In this document: positions 47,419-59,438 of the stretch, one piece after another | Position numbering within the stretch: position 1 is the first letter of the stretch | How the letters are laid out: each line of letters starts with the position of its first letter | Assembly (NCBI GenBank): GCA_019614645.1 | Contig: JABWDB010000067.1 | Location: 682,001 to 746,000 of the forward strand | DNA length: 64,000 nt | Direction: 5' to 3' | Source: Stratiolaelaps scimitus | Lineage: Eukaryota > Arthropoda > Arachnida > Mesostigmata > Laelapidae | The notes under the pieces: generated by a model | What the model was told of the DNA's origin: nothing | What the model saw: the letters and a program-made list of their open reading frames with translations, nothing else | The model's database searches: none | Translations under genes and position numbers: made by a program

Positions 47419-47671
47419 ATAATTGTTTTTCGAGCTGACCCTCAGCTGTTCCCCTATATGACAGGCCTCAGCTCTTAGCCCTTCAGGTATTACTATGAGG
47501 ACCTGTTGGGGCCACCTTTGCTTATTCTCTTCCTTCCTCGTACTTGGCGAGAATCTTCAGATAAAGAAAGATGATAAAGAACTCCAAAGGTTCTACGCGT
47601 CTGACAGGATTTGAACCCGCGTCCCTCCGGTCCAGCAGTCCAAGACGCTCACCACTGGATCATCCAGGGGA
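47419..47671 (-). mobile_element. tRNA-derived SINE, reference copy, with 16-bp target-site duplication
   Basis: Identical CGTCCTTATGGGTCTA copies (47403-47418 and 47672-47687) flank a 253-bp unit. On the minus strand it begins with a tRNA-like head: A box in GATCCAGTGGTGAGCG, anticodon-arm-like TTGGACTGCTGGACC, and B box GCGGGTTCAAATCC. The body contains GCAAAGGTGGCCCC and AGTAATACCTGAAGGGC. The end is the stem-loop AGCTGAGGGTCAGCT followed by CGAAAAACAATTAT. The perfect duplication shows a fairly recent insertion. Confidence 0.9.
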
Positions 47672-47789
47672 CGTCCTTATGGGTCTACCTGAGGCTATAC
47701 GTTCTAGACAAGTATTTAGATTTTCTATTTCTTTTTGCATTGCTTCATAAGGCAGACCCCTATTAAATGCAAATGTGCAACGGTGGGGG

Positions 47790-47885
47790 ATTGAATCTGT
47801 GCACCTACGTGTCTCCTCCGGTTGCAAGGTACATAGGAATGAACCACCACACCACCGAAGGGCTCGAGACTGTCACATTACATGA
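47790..47885 (-). repeat. tRNA-like SINE head, another family
   Basis: On the minus strand GGTGGTGTGGTGGTTCATTC has an A-box look and AGATTCAATCCCC a B-box look, about 50 bases apart. Its body does not resemble the 47.4-kb SINE. Confidence 0.45.
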
Positions 47886-48589
47886 AATAACTAAACGGTG
47901 TATGCCCCTGAAGGTTTTCTAAATGATTCGTATATAAATAAGCCTCTGGCGTAAAAAGACGCAAATTCAAAACCCATGCCATACTCATCAACATTAGTTA
48001 TTAAATAACGAAAGTATTGTATACAGCCCATTTATAATCAAAATTTCTATAGAGATAAGCGGCACTTTTGAGTGGAATTGGCCGTTGTTATTCGTTAATA
48101 CTTTTTCGCTTGTCGCTTTCCGTGTATTTCTGTGAGACGATTCTCAAAGCTCTGTTCTACAGGCGCTTGAGCTGAGTATTTGTTAATCTTTTTCATTGCG
48201 GGCTTCGTATCCTCGTAAGACGCTTCAATTGTCATATATGGTTATATGTCAACTTGAGAGTAGAAAGTAATTTTGCCTAATGTCCCTATATTTTTCGAAC
48301 AGTCATTTTTGTTACTTTATGCGTTTTTTTTCTGGATGCTATGGGCTTTTGAGACAGTGATGTATTCTTTTGTTTCCAAGAGATTCCTCAAATTATGAAC
48401 TCTTCCAAGCTGTCGTTCGATCGGTAACTAGGACTCATGGGTCTCCGGATCTTGCACATGTCTTTAGAAGAGACTCTGATCGTATCGGAATGCGAAACAA
48501 TCATAACCCTTGAAGTCATCCGCATACCAAAGAGGGATTGTCTTATCAGAGGCAAATACCGACATGAGTGGTTTGTTGTTGTCTGTAAT

Positions 48590-49915
48590 CATAGCTCGTG
48601 GCGTATAAAACATATGGCGAATTTGTCCTGGGCCGAGACCGACATTGTCCCGAGGAAGGCGATGGCATTGCCCCACTGCACAGCGAGGGACAGGCGTTGC
48701 AGAAGGAAAGATCCTGCTCGCTTGTCCCCGGTGGCGCGGATCAGCCTATGGTAGACTCCTTCGAGGAAGTTCGCAGCGAGGGGTCCGGGCCCGCCCAAGG
48801 TTTTAAAAGCAAGGGGGGAAAAGAGGTGGGTGGCCTGGAGTGCGACGTACTTCCGTAGCTTGGCCCGATCCGTGCGCGCTACCGCGTAACCGGGGGTGGT
48901 TGCACAGTGGTTGACATAAGAAGGTGCTAGAGTGTCAACCACCGTGTTGTCCCAAACGAGGTGCTAGCCTCGGTGGAGGGGGATGAGAGTGAGGCCGTCA
49001 AGGCGGCGCCCGTTGGCAGTGTCGAGGCCCTGTGGCTCCCTTGTGCAAGGAATACCGGCGGAGCGGAGGGCAATCACGAACGTTTCATTAAGCATCGTGT
49101 GTAGCGGATGGCGACCGGCGCTGCGCTCGCACAACAGTCCGTGGTGGCCATTCGTTGCGACAGGGTCCTCGCGACGCTCGCAACTGTGGGTCGCAACCAC
49201 AGGGGCGCCGGAGGGAAGCGGAGGGAGAGATCGTCAAGAGCAATGTGAAGGGATGAGGAGGGCAGCGCGTGGTGTCATGCCCCCGCACTAGGCCTGTCGA
49301 CGGCCCGGAGGCGAGCCTGGTCAGCAACGTGTGGCTCTGAGACCAGGAGGGAGTCCCGCAGCTCCTTTTGGAGGACATCAGACCATACCCGCTGCTTGCT
49401 CTGCTTGTCTTGAGGGACGCGGGTGCGGACGCCCGTCTTGTCAAGGGCAGCCTCACGGGAAGCGGAGAAGTGGGCGAGAGCCTTTGGGGGAGGTCTGTAG
49501 CAACCATGTCGGCGACCGCTGTGAGCGAAATGCGGAAATCGAGCTTGACCAGGGCCGCGACCGGATGAGCGTGGATGAAGGCGCGAGCAGCGTGAGCAGC
49601 GATCTCAGTCTCCGACGCGTAGCCGCATCCCAACTGGGTTGGGCCGAGCAGGTTCACGACCGTGTCCTTCTCGTTGGCCCACGCTATCTTAGCAGCCAGG
49701 CTTCGGATCGTGCTGGAGCAGGCAATAGGCCGTATCAAACCATCCTTTTTGCTGAGGGCAATGAGGCGCGCGCCGAAGAGTGCTGGCCGCAGCGCCGATG
49801 GTACCTTGTTGGCCCGCTGGCAGTCAACCACCTTAGTATATATATGTTCTGTCTTGCCGACTTCCTTGATTACAATGAAATCTGCCTTTATGCCATGCAG
49901 CTGTTTGTTTGACAT
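48590..49915 (-). mobile_element. LINE polymerase fragment, family B, copy 2 (longest)
   Basis: Minus strand, 5' to 3'. A reverse transcriptase fingers region (VPSALRPALFGARLIALSKK, GLIRPIACSSTIRSLAAKIA, GPTQLGCGYASETEIAAHAA) leads into SLTAVADMVATDLPQRLSP, a frameshifted middle, and the C-terminal block VDTLAPSYVNHCATTPGYAV ... LFSPLAFKTLGG ... RLIRATGDKRAGSFLLQRLS ... WGNAIAFLGTM. This layout is that of a LINE polymerase common in arthropods. The YLDD palm is not seen in frame and several frameshifts occur. GC content is well above the surroundings. Confidence 0.8.
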
Positions 49916-51290
49916 AGTCGCAAATATCCCCTATGGTAACGCATCGGTTGCTAAGACCAAAGCTTTCTTCAAATCGAGGTCAACCACGATTTCACTTGAG
50001 CATCACTTCGTCGTCTGGTTTTAATCCGCGAAGACACATATGAACCGATACAACCATTGAATTTGCGGGTTTACCAATAAAGTCGGCTACCGTTGGCCCG
50101 AGGCAAGCGTCTGTTGGATGAATTTTCACATTTTCTCATTTTATTGGATGAATTTTCACAGTTCTCCGAGCAGCTGTTTTGTGCTGATGTAATTCGTAAA
50201 GACAGGTCACAACATCAGCAAGGTGTGTAGATGCGATTAAACTCTCGTCTTAGTATCCAGTTATTCGAGGAATTTCGGCGACGCTATATCGAGTGTTTCA
50301 TTCCAATTTGAAGCAGATTCTTTATATACCACCGACATTCTGGCGAATTTGTAAACTCTTCTTGGGTGGGTGTAGATAACCACTTGTCCCCTTTTCGATG
50401 CCACTTTTTTGAGGGTCTACTTGCCAAGTGAAAAGGTGTTCGTTGTTCACTGATGATAATTGTCTATGTATCCTAGACAAATTTCCATCTATAAGTTCCC
50501 TAAAGTCGCTATCGATAAAAAACGTTTTTCTTTCCCGCGAATGCGCTAGAGCTCTCACTTATTAAGGATTTTTGTCTCCGACTGGCCCCGGCTCTTCCCG
50601 TTAGACATTCCTTGGCACTTACCCTATGTCATTAGTGCAAGAAATGTCAGGAAAAAGTTGGATACCGCCCTGAGGCCATGACGGGAGATGGTGCCTGCAA
50701 ATCGGGGTTGACCCATTGCCCGTCTATATATCCACGCTATGTCCTTAGTTATGGCCGATATTATCATGTGTTGTGCTCGCAATAAATTGTACAATCGCGA
50801 TCACAAAACGACCTTAGCAAATGATGTCCCCTTCTGCTTGTGGCTATTCGGGGAAACAAATAGTAAGCCACTCGTGGCCCTAATAGAGCGTTGGTGGAAC
50901 ACCATTACATCTCACTGTACACCTGGATATCCGCAACAAGCTCCGGGGTGCTTATATTAAGAAATCAAATTAGTTCGAGCGGTCTGCTGATCCAATCCGA
51001 GACCTCAAACTTGGTGATTCTAAGCCTTGGCGGTCAGAACTTCCATTTCAGTTCAAGAGATTTCGACCATGACAAAACGATTATTTAGTTCGGTGTTAGT
51101 TAAGTACTCATTATTATTAAAGAGATATATTCATCACTTAAAGTTGCTTGCTTTGTATAAATGCATTTAAAAGCAAAGTCCCTCTGTATGGTCACAGGTT
51201 GTCCCCTAACCCTAGTGGGCTGCTTTTGCTTAGTGTTGCAATTGCCACCATAGCAAAGTAACTATTTGACCACATACCCGAGCACGTTCT
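49916..51290. other. No recognisable gene
   Basis: Contains a 17-bp direct repeat (TTGGATGAATTTTCACA at 50114-50130 and 50144-50160, period 30). Otherwise only short chance frames. Confidence 0.5.
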
Positions 51291-51440
51291 CAATCGGGAA
51301 CAACAGATACCTTAAGAGCCAGTAGTCACAAAGAGCACACATTTGAGGAATTTATTCTGTGTTAGATTAATGCACTTGTCAAATAAGATATTCTGCAGCC
51401 TGCTGCAATGAAATGTGTCATTCTTCGGGGGTTGCAAATC

Positions 51441-51472
51441 GGTGCCCTATCATTTCAAAATGATAAGGCACC
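51441..51472. repeat. 15-bp imperfect hairpin inside the left Tc1 repeat
   Basis: GGTGCCCTATCATTT and AAATGATAAGGCACC pair with one mismatch around CA. The right repeat lacks the first arm, so the hairpin arose by a local inverted duplication in the left end only. Confidence 0.8.
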
Positions 51473-51522
51473 GTCTGTTATCGAGCGTTCTCGCTCTGTT
51501 GATTCTCGCTCTCCTGTGCTAA

Positions 51523-52564
51523 TTAGTACCGTGTGGTGCCGCCCTTGCTAATTATAAGGTTAAAGTTTCGGTTTAGCATACTATCAACGAGATTTAGCAG
51601 GATTCGGTCGCTGACCCTTTCCCAGGCCTCGAGCAACGCCTCTTTTAGTGCTTCCACGAATGTATGCTGTCGATTCGACGCATATAGTCGTCGGACAAGA
51701 ATCACTCAGAAGTTCTCCATCGGGTTGACGTCCGGAGAACGTTCTAGGGTTTCAACTTTGTGCCGTCCTAACCACGCACATGTACTCGCGCTGACGTGAA
51801 TTGAAACATTATCTTGTTAGAAAACAAGTGACGGTCGAAATCTAGGCTTAAACGGTAGTAGGTTGTCGGTCAACATCTGCTGATAGCCCTGGCTATTCAT
51901 TCGAGATGAGCTGAAAGCGAATCCAAGTTTGCAAAGCTCCCCAACCCATAAAGCACGCTCCGCCGAACATGTGCTTCGAGAAGTACCGCGACTCTCTACG
52001 TACATCATTCCAGTAACCGTTAAATCCATCTAGCCCAACCAAATTTAACTTCTTCTCGTCACTCAAGACGATTTGAAACAACATAGTACCTTTTAGATAG
52101 ATGTGCACCCTTAGGATACTATTTAAAAAACGTTGCACCAATATTCATCAATGTCCAGTCTCCGTCCATATTGTTGCGGGCGAAGTTTAGTTGGGCAGTT
52201 ATGTGGCGTTGTTGAAGACGAGGTCTTGTTTTCATTTGCGCCCGTATGATATGCGGATAACGCTTAATTGTCTTTAAAACTGTTGACCTATGAACCTGAA
52301 GGTATAACCCTTGCCCGATTGCTTCACAACTTATGGCCGAATTCGAGGCCAATCGACAGATATGCATGGTAGTTCGCTGTCTTACTTTCGTGGACGTCCT
52401 TTAGACTTATTAGTACCATAAGTCGACGGACTGCGTAAATAATTTTGCACTACGCGACGACTTCTGCCAATTTCTCTGGCAATTGCAGCCTGGGTCTTTC
52501 CTAGTTGGTGTAAAGCAGTAATGACTGCTTTCTCTGCATCAGTAAGACTCGACGCGTGTCCCAT
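51523..52564 (-). pseudogene. Tc1-like transposase, broken
   Basis: Minus strand from the ATG at 52564: an HTH domain (MGHASSLTDAEKAVITALHQ, then TQAAIAREIGRSRRVVQNYL); a second HTH-like part (STVLKTIKRYPHIIRAQ); the first catalytic block VLSDEKKLNLVGLDGFNGYW with FMGWGAL; the second, QDNVSIHVSA; and SPDVNPMENF with the final acidic residue. Frameshifts occur near 52370, 52130 and 51890, and stops flank QDN and follow MENF, so it is inactive. Confidence 0.85.
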
Positions 52565-52825
52565 GACTACAGTACAGCGTGGATGCTCAACACAGACTAG
52601 ATCAACTCAGCGAGAACACCCGATAACTGAGCGTGCCTTATCATTTTCAACACCCGAAAAATTATACATTTCATTGTAGCAGGCTGCATGCGTCGTCATA
52701 TGTCATGTATATTTGACACGTGCATTAATCTTCTACAGAAATTAATTCCTCAATTGTATGTTCTTTGTAACAATTTGTCGAAATATGGGGGGGGGGGCTT
52801 AAGTTTATGAACACCACTCTATACT

Positions 52826-54013
52826 ACAATATAAACTGGAACGCGCCGCTTGTTAAAATATCAAACGTTAGGTCGCAAAAACGTTGTAGCACTTTGAAAA
52901 GACACCCCAATAATAATAATTTTGATATCATAAATGTATGACTCTTGTAACTAAATCATATATATATATATATATATAGTAATTATACAGTGTAAAACAG
53001 GTACGTCCTTGTTTGAGCTGACAAGTTTTGGGAGGTATCCACACTCCATTCCAGAGGGATCTACTGGATGCATAAATAAGATGTATGAAATAACATGCAC
53101 AGATTAATAGGTAGTCTGCTGAACAGACAGCCTGGTCGGCAATGTTCTTGGCTTAGTGTGGCTTAGCAGGGCTCTATCTCAGAAAGAGTGGTTGCCGAGG
53201 AAGGTGGAAAGTTTTCACCGAGACCCCACATTTTTCGCAGCTATTTGACCTCGTTCGATGTTTTCGATTTACCTCTAAAGATTTATGAGCTCGAAGTAAG
53301 GGATCTAAGCTGGGATGCTTAATTGCTCAACGTTTAGAAATTCCTCTCTGACTAGCAGCTAATGGGATGGAAGACGCAAGGAACGGCTCTCTGGTGTCCG
53401 ATGTTTCACCAACATCGGTACGCGTGTCTGCATGGGCTTTGACCTCGGTGCACCACCATATGCAGCTAACACACAACTGGCGAACTTGCAGTTGCGATAA
53501 CGTTATAGTTGTGATAAATTGTCGTAAAATTAATGCTAAAATACTGTCACAATATTACACAAACAATTTCAGTTGATGATTATTTATATAATACACATTA
53601 TTGTACGTCGCCATTTAATACCTACATTTGATGAACATGGATCTTTGCCTCTAAGGCAAAATGTTTCACTGAGGTGATGGATCGAATATTATCGAGGGAG
53701 AGAGCCCCATACCATAAACGCAAGCGGTAAGCGAGCGCATGTCTGGGGCGACAGTTAAAGCCGCAGACGATGACAAAACGTGCGAAAGAGATCTTCGACA
53801 GAGGTCTACCCTTCCAATATCTTAAAGCAAACAGGGCACACGACGTGCATCCTATAAATCTGTTCGACGATGAACAGTTTGAACGAGGTGAATGGGTCAA
53901 CAACCGAGACCCAAATAACATGACTAGCCGTCCCGAAAACGAATTTAGAAAAGTATCAGTACGAAATGAAGATGATATATTTATATATATATATATATAT
54001 ATATATTGCCTTT
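52826..54013. other. No recognisable gene
   Basis: Has a TA/AT run near 52958-52978 and another at 53979-54006. The open frames around 53622-53960 on both strands show no domain I recognise. Confidence 0.45.
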
Positions 54014-54370
54014 TTGCACAGCGAGCGAAAGGAACTGCAGAAGGAAGGATCCTGCGGAAGGATCGCGCTTGTCCCCGGTTACGCGGTTACCCGTGCGGAG
54101 CAGGCCAAGCTACGGAAGTACGACGCCCTCCAACTCACCTCTTCTCCCCTCTCGCCTTCGAAACCCTCGACGGCCACGGCCCGCTCACTGCTAATTTCCT
54201 CGAATGAGTCTACCACAGGCGCTGATTCGCGCCACCGGGAACAAGCGCGCAGGATCTATCTTTCTGCAGCGCCTTTCCCTCGCTCCGCAAAGGGACAATG
54301 CCATCACCTCCCTTGGGGTAACCATGACGGCCCCGGATTGACACTGTCCCCAATTATTGAATATTTACTT
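54014..54370 (+). mobile_element. LINE 3' fragment, family B, copy 3, with inverted 5' piece
   Basis: From about 54078 the + strand carries the family B C-terminal block (YAVTRAEQAKLRKYDALQL, then the segment with ATGCCATCACCTCCCTTGGG). The first 65 bases (54014-54078) are instead the reverse complement of the later part at about 54235-54291 (CTGCAG..CCTTT..CTCGCT). The copy is thus partly folded back on itself. A (TA)n run abuts its left end. Confidence 0.7.
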
Positions 54371-54394
54371 TTCGTTTAACTAATACATTTCATT

Positions 54395-54426
<32 letters not shown>

Positions 54427-54479
54427 AAATTGACTTATCACAAATTAGTCAAACGTTACACCGAGAAGTGCTATATTTA

Positions 54480-55150
54480 AATATTATGCTCTACGTGAAT
54501 GGCCGCCTCTATTCTTTGTCAAACTCCATTGTGATTGCAATGTAAAGGAAATGAAAGCACACATAAACCCACGTGGTCTGTGTATCAGAATCGCATCTTA
54601 GCACGTGGATGAAGAAGCCATCTTAGATTATGCAGATCTAGCATTCTAGGGTTCGCAGAGGCTAGTCGTGCCAGTCGATGGTCAATTTCTGTCTAGAGGT
54701 GTTCAATAAGGTTAAGATCTGGGCTAGACAGTCTATCAGTGGGATCTTATCAATAGAAAATCATCACGGAGAATGCCTCCGTATACTACGGAGCTCATTA
54801 TTCCCTCAATCCAATAAAAAATGAGCTCGAACGTTCCCTACAAACAACGTTACCTTCCATCTTGAAAGTGGCCTGAGAAAGACCTCATCAAAGGCCGGAA
54901 GGCCTCATTGTTTCTCCTCCATATTTACTGGCGTAGTCTGGTTCTTTATAACTCGAGTTTCAATTTGTCTCACAAATGATACTCCGCCAGAACGCTGGGG
55001 GCTCGTTGTTTCTTACTAATGTACAGCTTTCGGCGCGCCACAGAGCCTTTTAATGAAGCATCTGCGAGGCGGCGTTGTACTGTTACCCTATTGACGTGCA
55101 CATTCATGTTTTCAGCAGATATTCTAGATTAATAGAGCGGCCAGAAACAC
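54480..55150 (-). pseudogene. Second Tc1-like transposase, heavily decayed
   Basis: Minus strand: RNVHVNRVTVQRRLADASLK with GSVARRKLYISKKQRAPSVL (HTH part, about 55100-54990), and much later SSPDLNLIEHL (about 54735-54700, the SPDLNPIEHLW motif with its final Glu) followed by RIEAAIHVEHNI. The middle is scrambled by stops. It differs from the 51.3-52.8 kb element. Confidence 0.75.
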
Positions 55151-58100
55151 TTCTATCAGTAAGTGCCCTGCTCACAATACAGATGTCATTCCCCCAGATG
55201 TAGTTCACCGTGGTCGTTATGCGCATTGCCTCGCTGCTGGTATTTAACCCATAATATCCTGCCATAATATCTTGAATTGTTCGGCTGTATTAGCTACGTG
55301 GCTAGGCTGTGTAGCTTCGCGATTGACACCCATAAGAAGGTGTTAGAATGCCAGCCACCGCTCAATATATTGTATACAGGAGAGTCCACGACGACCAAGA
55401 AAATCAACCGGTTCTCCATAGCAACAGGGATGTGGGGATACTAGATTACTTCCCGAACGTAAACCTACTGCAAGACGGGTACAGTGATCATCAAGGAAAG
55501 TTCGCATATGAGTGGAGAGAAGAGCATTAAGCGATGCTTCTGCCCAAGGCCTAGTTGGCGCTTAAGTTTCGCATTAAGTTCATCTCTGGTTGACATAAAG
55601 TACTTCCAAGTATCTTTAGGTACTAGTTTCGTCGCCAAACCAGAAATCGAGCACACCGAATACATCAGTGACGATTACTTTTTCATTTAGTGGGTAGAAA
55701 AATATATTATAAGAAAACATTTTAAAACCCCATTAATTCATGGTCCTCATTGACAGACCTTAGACCAAACGTTTTTGAATGCATGAAAGTCCATGCATTT
55801 CTGTATGCATGTACGTTATTGTGTGTGAAGAGCAACGCGACTCTGTACAATGTGTGGATGTGAAATTTGCGATGTCAGATGCCTGACATAATAATAATAA
55901 TACTATTAATAATAATAAATAGGAAAAGAAGGATGGAATAAACTTTAAAAATTAGAATACATTTAAATATATATGTAGGCGTCGTTCATTCTGATAGCTT
56001 CATCGCTGTCAATGGATGCTTACGCGTAAAATACAGATCTACGTTGCCCAGGCCAGGGTCAATTCCATCAATAATACATAGTCCTCCTGCAAATACATTC
56101 GAGAAACACTGGTCAAGCAAGAAATCTGAGTCGAATTACTACGGCCTACCACTGTACAAAGGGCTGCGTTAATCCACTTTAGAATAGTTGATACGTGATA
56201 GAAACATGGCTGGCTATTTTGTTATCAGAACTTATAGTCCACATGAAATGGGCCTGCATAGAACCCCCGCAGCTAGTCCATAGCAACATTATTAATAGCG
56301 ATTCTACTGGCGCTCTACGTGTCGAGCTTGAGTATATGAAGATCATTGCTAACGTAAAATCCCCTTTTCAAATGTATTCGGTATCATTGTATATATGTAT
56401 ATATATACATATATATATAAATATTTATATACATATATATATAAATATTAATATGCAGTTGTAACATGCGTTGAATACCACTAAATGGTCCAGTCACAGG
56501 TACTGTGCTCAGTATGCATCCAATATCTGCCAATTTCACTCGTATGATTGTTATATCATGTCACAAGAACAGTAATCCTTAATGGTCTTTTATGTGTATA
56601 AAAAAGTCGCCTTCTAAATAGATTAGGTCATTCTGTTTGATTTTGGATGCCTCTAATATATAATAGCATTTTATACCATGTTGTACGAATTAAAGTATGT
56701 TATGACACTTATTTAATGTCTGCTTTTATTGTGCCGACTTCTTCGAGCTCCTGCCGTCCGAATCTGATGATCCTGTTGTTTATGTATGATGTCATTACAC
56801 ACATATCGGAAGGTTGCGTATTCCAGGGTCTTTAGTGCTATATGTTGCTTGTTTTTTTCATTTCTAGCTCGTGATTGATAAATTCTAATTGAAATTATTT
56901 TAGCCAATTTGGAAGTTACTCGGATCGTTGATGTTCGCTTCGGGGCAATTTTTCTCGTGGATTATCTGAAGGTTTACCTCTTATTATTATTATTATTATT
57001 ACACGTAGAAGAACTTGCTGTGGTGTTGTAGTTTGCTTTCCAGGACCCGTTGGTCGCATCAGTTAACCTCTTGTGTCTATTCTTTCACGGTTCGTGCTGC
57101 TTTTTCAAGAATCCGCTTGAGGAAGGATGTTATGGTGGGGTATAAGGTTCATGAAGATAATGATGTATCTCTTCTCTTGCTGAGAAGCCTTTAAACACAG
57201 CATCTGTAAACTGTGGGCAATTATCTGATTATAAACTACTATGACTTAAAAGTAGTAGCCGAAAAGTGGGCCTCCTGCATAGTCCGTGTGGAGTCCGTGA
57301 CTGCTGTCGTTGTTATAGTTTCCGGCCGTGCATAGAAGATCTTTATTCCTTGGAGGGTTAACCGTGTGTCTCACGCACCCTGCACGATTCATCGTTTCAT
57401 TATAATCTTGATGCCATTTCCTTAATTTGAACGCAGTTGCCTTAGGTATATATATATTATCTACTCGCACCTCTACCACTAAATCATCAAAAATTAAAAA
57501 CTCCGTTATAGGGATACGGACGTGTAGTTACTTTGATTGTGTCACTGTGGGCCCGTATTAGCGTATTCTCATGGGTTTGTGAGCCTCTTTGAATTTCGCC
57601 CCTGTAATGAGCAGTTGTTATTCAAGTTGTTGTGAATAAAAGGTTGCCGCTTTCTTTCTATTCATCATTAAATCGAAAATGGTCTTCTGAGTCTCATCGT
57701 AATCAATTCAATGTAACTACTTTGCCATATTGAGTAAACTAACGATGTTCAGCATGATAATTGAAAACCAGCACGAGCATTGTATACCCTGAAAGTCTAA
57801 CTGCTAAATCAGGCATAACCATGTGATAATAGCGAAGATACCGTACGGTGATGCGTCCTTGGCAAGCAACTACAATAATCAAAAACCGAAATAGGTTTTT
57901 TTGTTTAGATCCTATTGTACTAAAACCTTATTTGAGACTTTAAGCTGCCGTGTGTGCTAAAATGCTGTTTTGCAAGCTTGGTACTATTTAGATGGAATGT
58001 TTTTTCTGTAAAAAATGTCATATAATGAGTTTGAGTGATGGCTGATATGTTTTCCGGACAATTTCATATAGCATTGCTTGAATAGAGGATCCCAAAAAAA

Positions 58101-59027
58101 ACATTGCTACTGGCGAAGGAATGCAGGCTACGTGCTTGCGGAGATTACACCTTCATGATAATCTATCTAGGATCGAAAGCACTAGGTTACACAAAACAGC
58201 AGGTATTAAATTTTATTACAAGTTATGCAATCATGAGATAGTTATGGAAATGTTTGAGTTTAAGGTAAACAGGTTAAGAGGCTCCAGATTGTGTATTACT
58301 TATTAATATGTGACGATGATATTTATCCAGTCATTGTGGTACTTCCTTAGGTCTGTTTAAGTGTTTTCGCATTGTCAACTGTCCACTGACCAAAACTGGG
58401 TTTGGGGACCTTGAGGAATTTGTTGCCTTGAATTGATATTCCTCGGAGTAAAGGTTCTACACCTCTTAGGGTATTTGTCCCAGAAAGATACCTGTGTGGT
58501 TAATTCTACATCAAATTTGCAAAGTTACAGTTAATAACGAAACTCGTGGAAGACATTCAATAGACAGAGCATGGGTCGGATCGTGCGGAAACTCTGAGAA
58601 GAAACTAAACTGCATATCCTCTGGCTTCAAGTGATTTTAATTACTTCTATACCAAGAGCGGCAACTAGCTGTGTACATTTGCAGGTCTTAAAGCCAGGTA
58701 TTGAAACGTAGGATAATTGATATTCACTTATTAAAAAGCTGCCTGGGTATTGCTGCAGGTGCGGTAAATAAATGTTGGGGACTTGGAAACATACTAAAAA
58801 AAGGTTTGATATCAGTTATTTAGTTCAAACGCTTAAGCGAAATAGGTTCAAACGGAAGTTTTGCGTGAGATAGACTAACATTAAACAATTTGATCGATAA
58901 TTTTGATTTGGAATAGCTGCCACATTTTTAACCATTTAGAATTACTCAGTTTATGCCACGAGGATTGCAGACCGTCTCTCTCGTCAGCCAACTCAAAATG
59001 CTCAGATAACACCGCGCACAAAACACA
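55151..59027. other. No recognisable gene
   Basis: AT-rich DNA with TA/TATACA tracts at about 56385-56450, (AAT)n near 55890-55920 and (TTA)n near 56980-57000. Short frames only. Confidence 0.5.
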
Positions 59028-59150
59028 ACTTTTCATAGCTGACCTTCGAATGTCTTCCATAGGAGGCCTCGATACCATCGCTGTGTAGCATTGCTACAAG
59101 GACCTATGATGTCGGTCGTGTTGGACCAATCTGGGATTTCTCCAACAGAT
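59028..59150 (-). repeat. Dispersed repeat, family A, copy 3
   Basis: ATAGGAGGCCTCGATACCAT and the following ~100 bases align with 8690-8800, and the preceding CTTTTCATAGCTGACC aligns with 8662-8680. Confidence 0.65.
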
Positions 59151-59405
59151 CTCTGTGACAATAAGTTTTCTCTGGGATACGGTTAACGTGGCCCTGCACA
59201 GAACACAACTTTACCGACAGACAAAAAACTAGGCCACCAGGAATCGGATTCGACAGCACCGTTTCTCACTGTTTATATCTAACCGACGCGTTAAGTCACG
59301 GTAATAATAACAACAACCGATCTATGCGGTAGCAGTGACTCAGACAAGCAAGTAAGGCAGACAATCTGGCAGTTCAACATTCGACAACAACTGTGGCGAT
59401 AGACA

Positions 59406-59438
59406 GAGCCACAAACACACACACACACACACACACAG
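59406..59438. repeat. (CA)n microsatellite
   Basis: An uninterrupted run of about 26 bases of CA/AC. Confidence 0.9.

Larger units (their letters stand above)
51292..52825 (-). mobile_element. Tc1-like element with long (~230 bp) terminal inverted repeats
   Basis: The two ends match in inverted orientation over more than 200 bases. Anchors: GATTAATGCACTTGTCAAAT (left, from about 51365) against the complement of 52711-52730; GCCTGCTGCAATGAAATGTG (left, about 51396) against 52665-52690; and AAATGATAAGGCACCG.C.GTTATCG (left, about 51458) against 52620-52645. The extreme right end, read inwards, is GTGGTGTTCATAAACTTAAG, a typical Tc1-like tip. The transposase lies between the repeats on the minus strand. 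Confidence 0.8.

Noticed and set aside
47560..47671. tRNA gene on the minus strand
   Set aside because: The A and B boxes are good, but the acceptor stem does not pair and the sequence continues into a repeated body with a 16-bp target duplication, so it is a SINE head.
53622..53960. Overlapping frames of ~100 residues on opposite strands
   Set aside because: Neither shows a motif, and the plus frame runs into a (TA)n tract.
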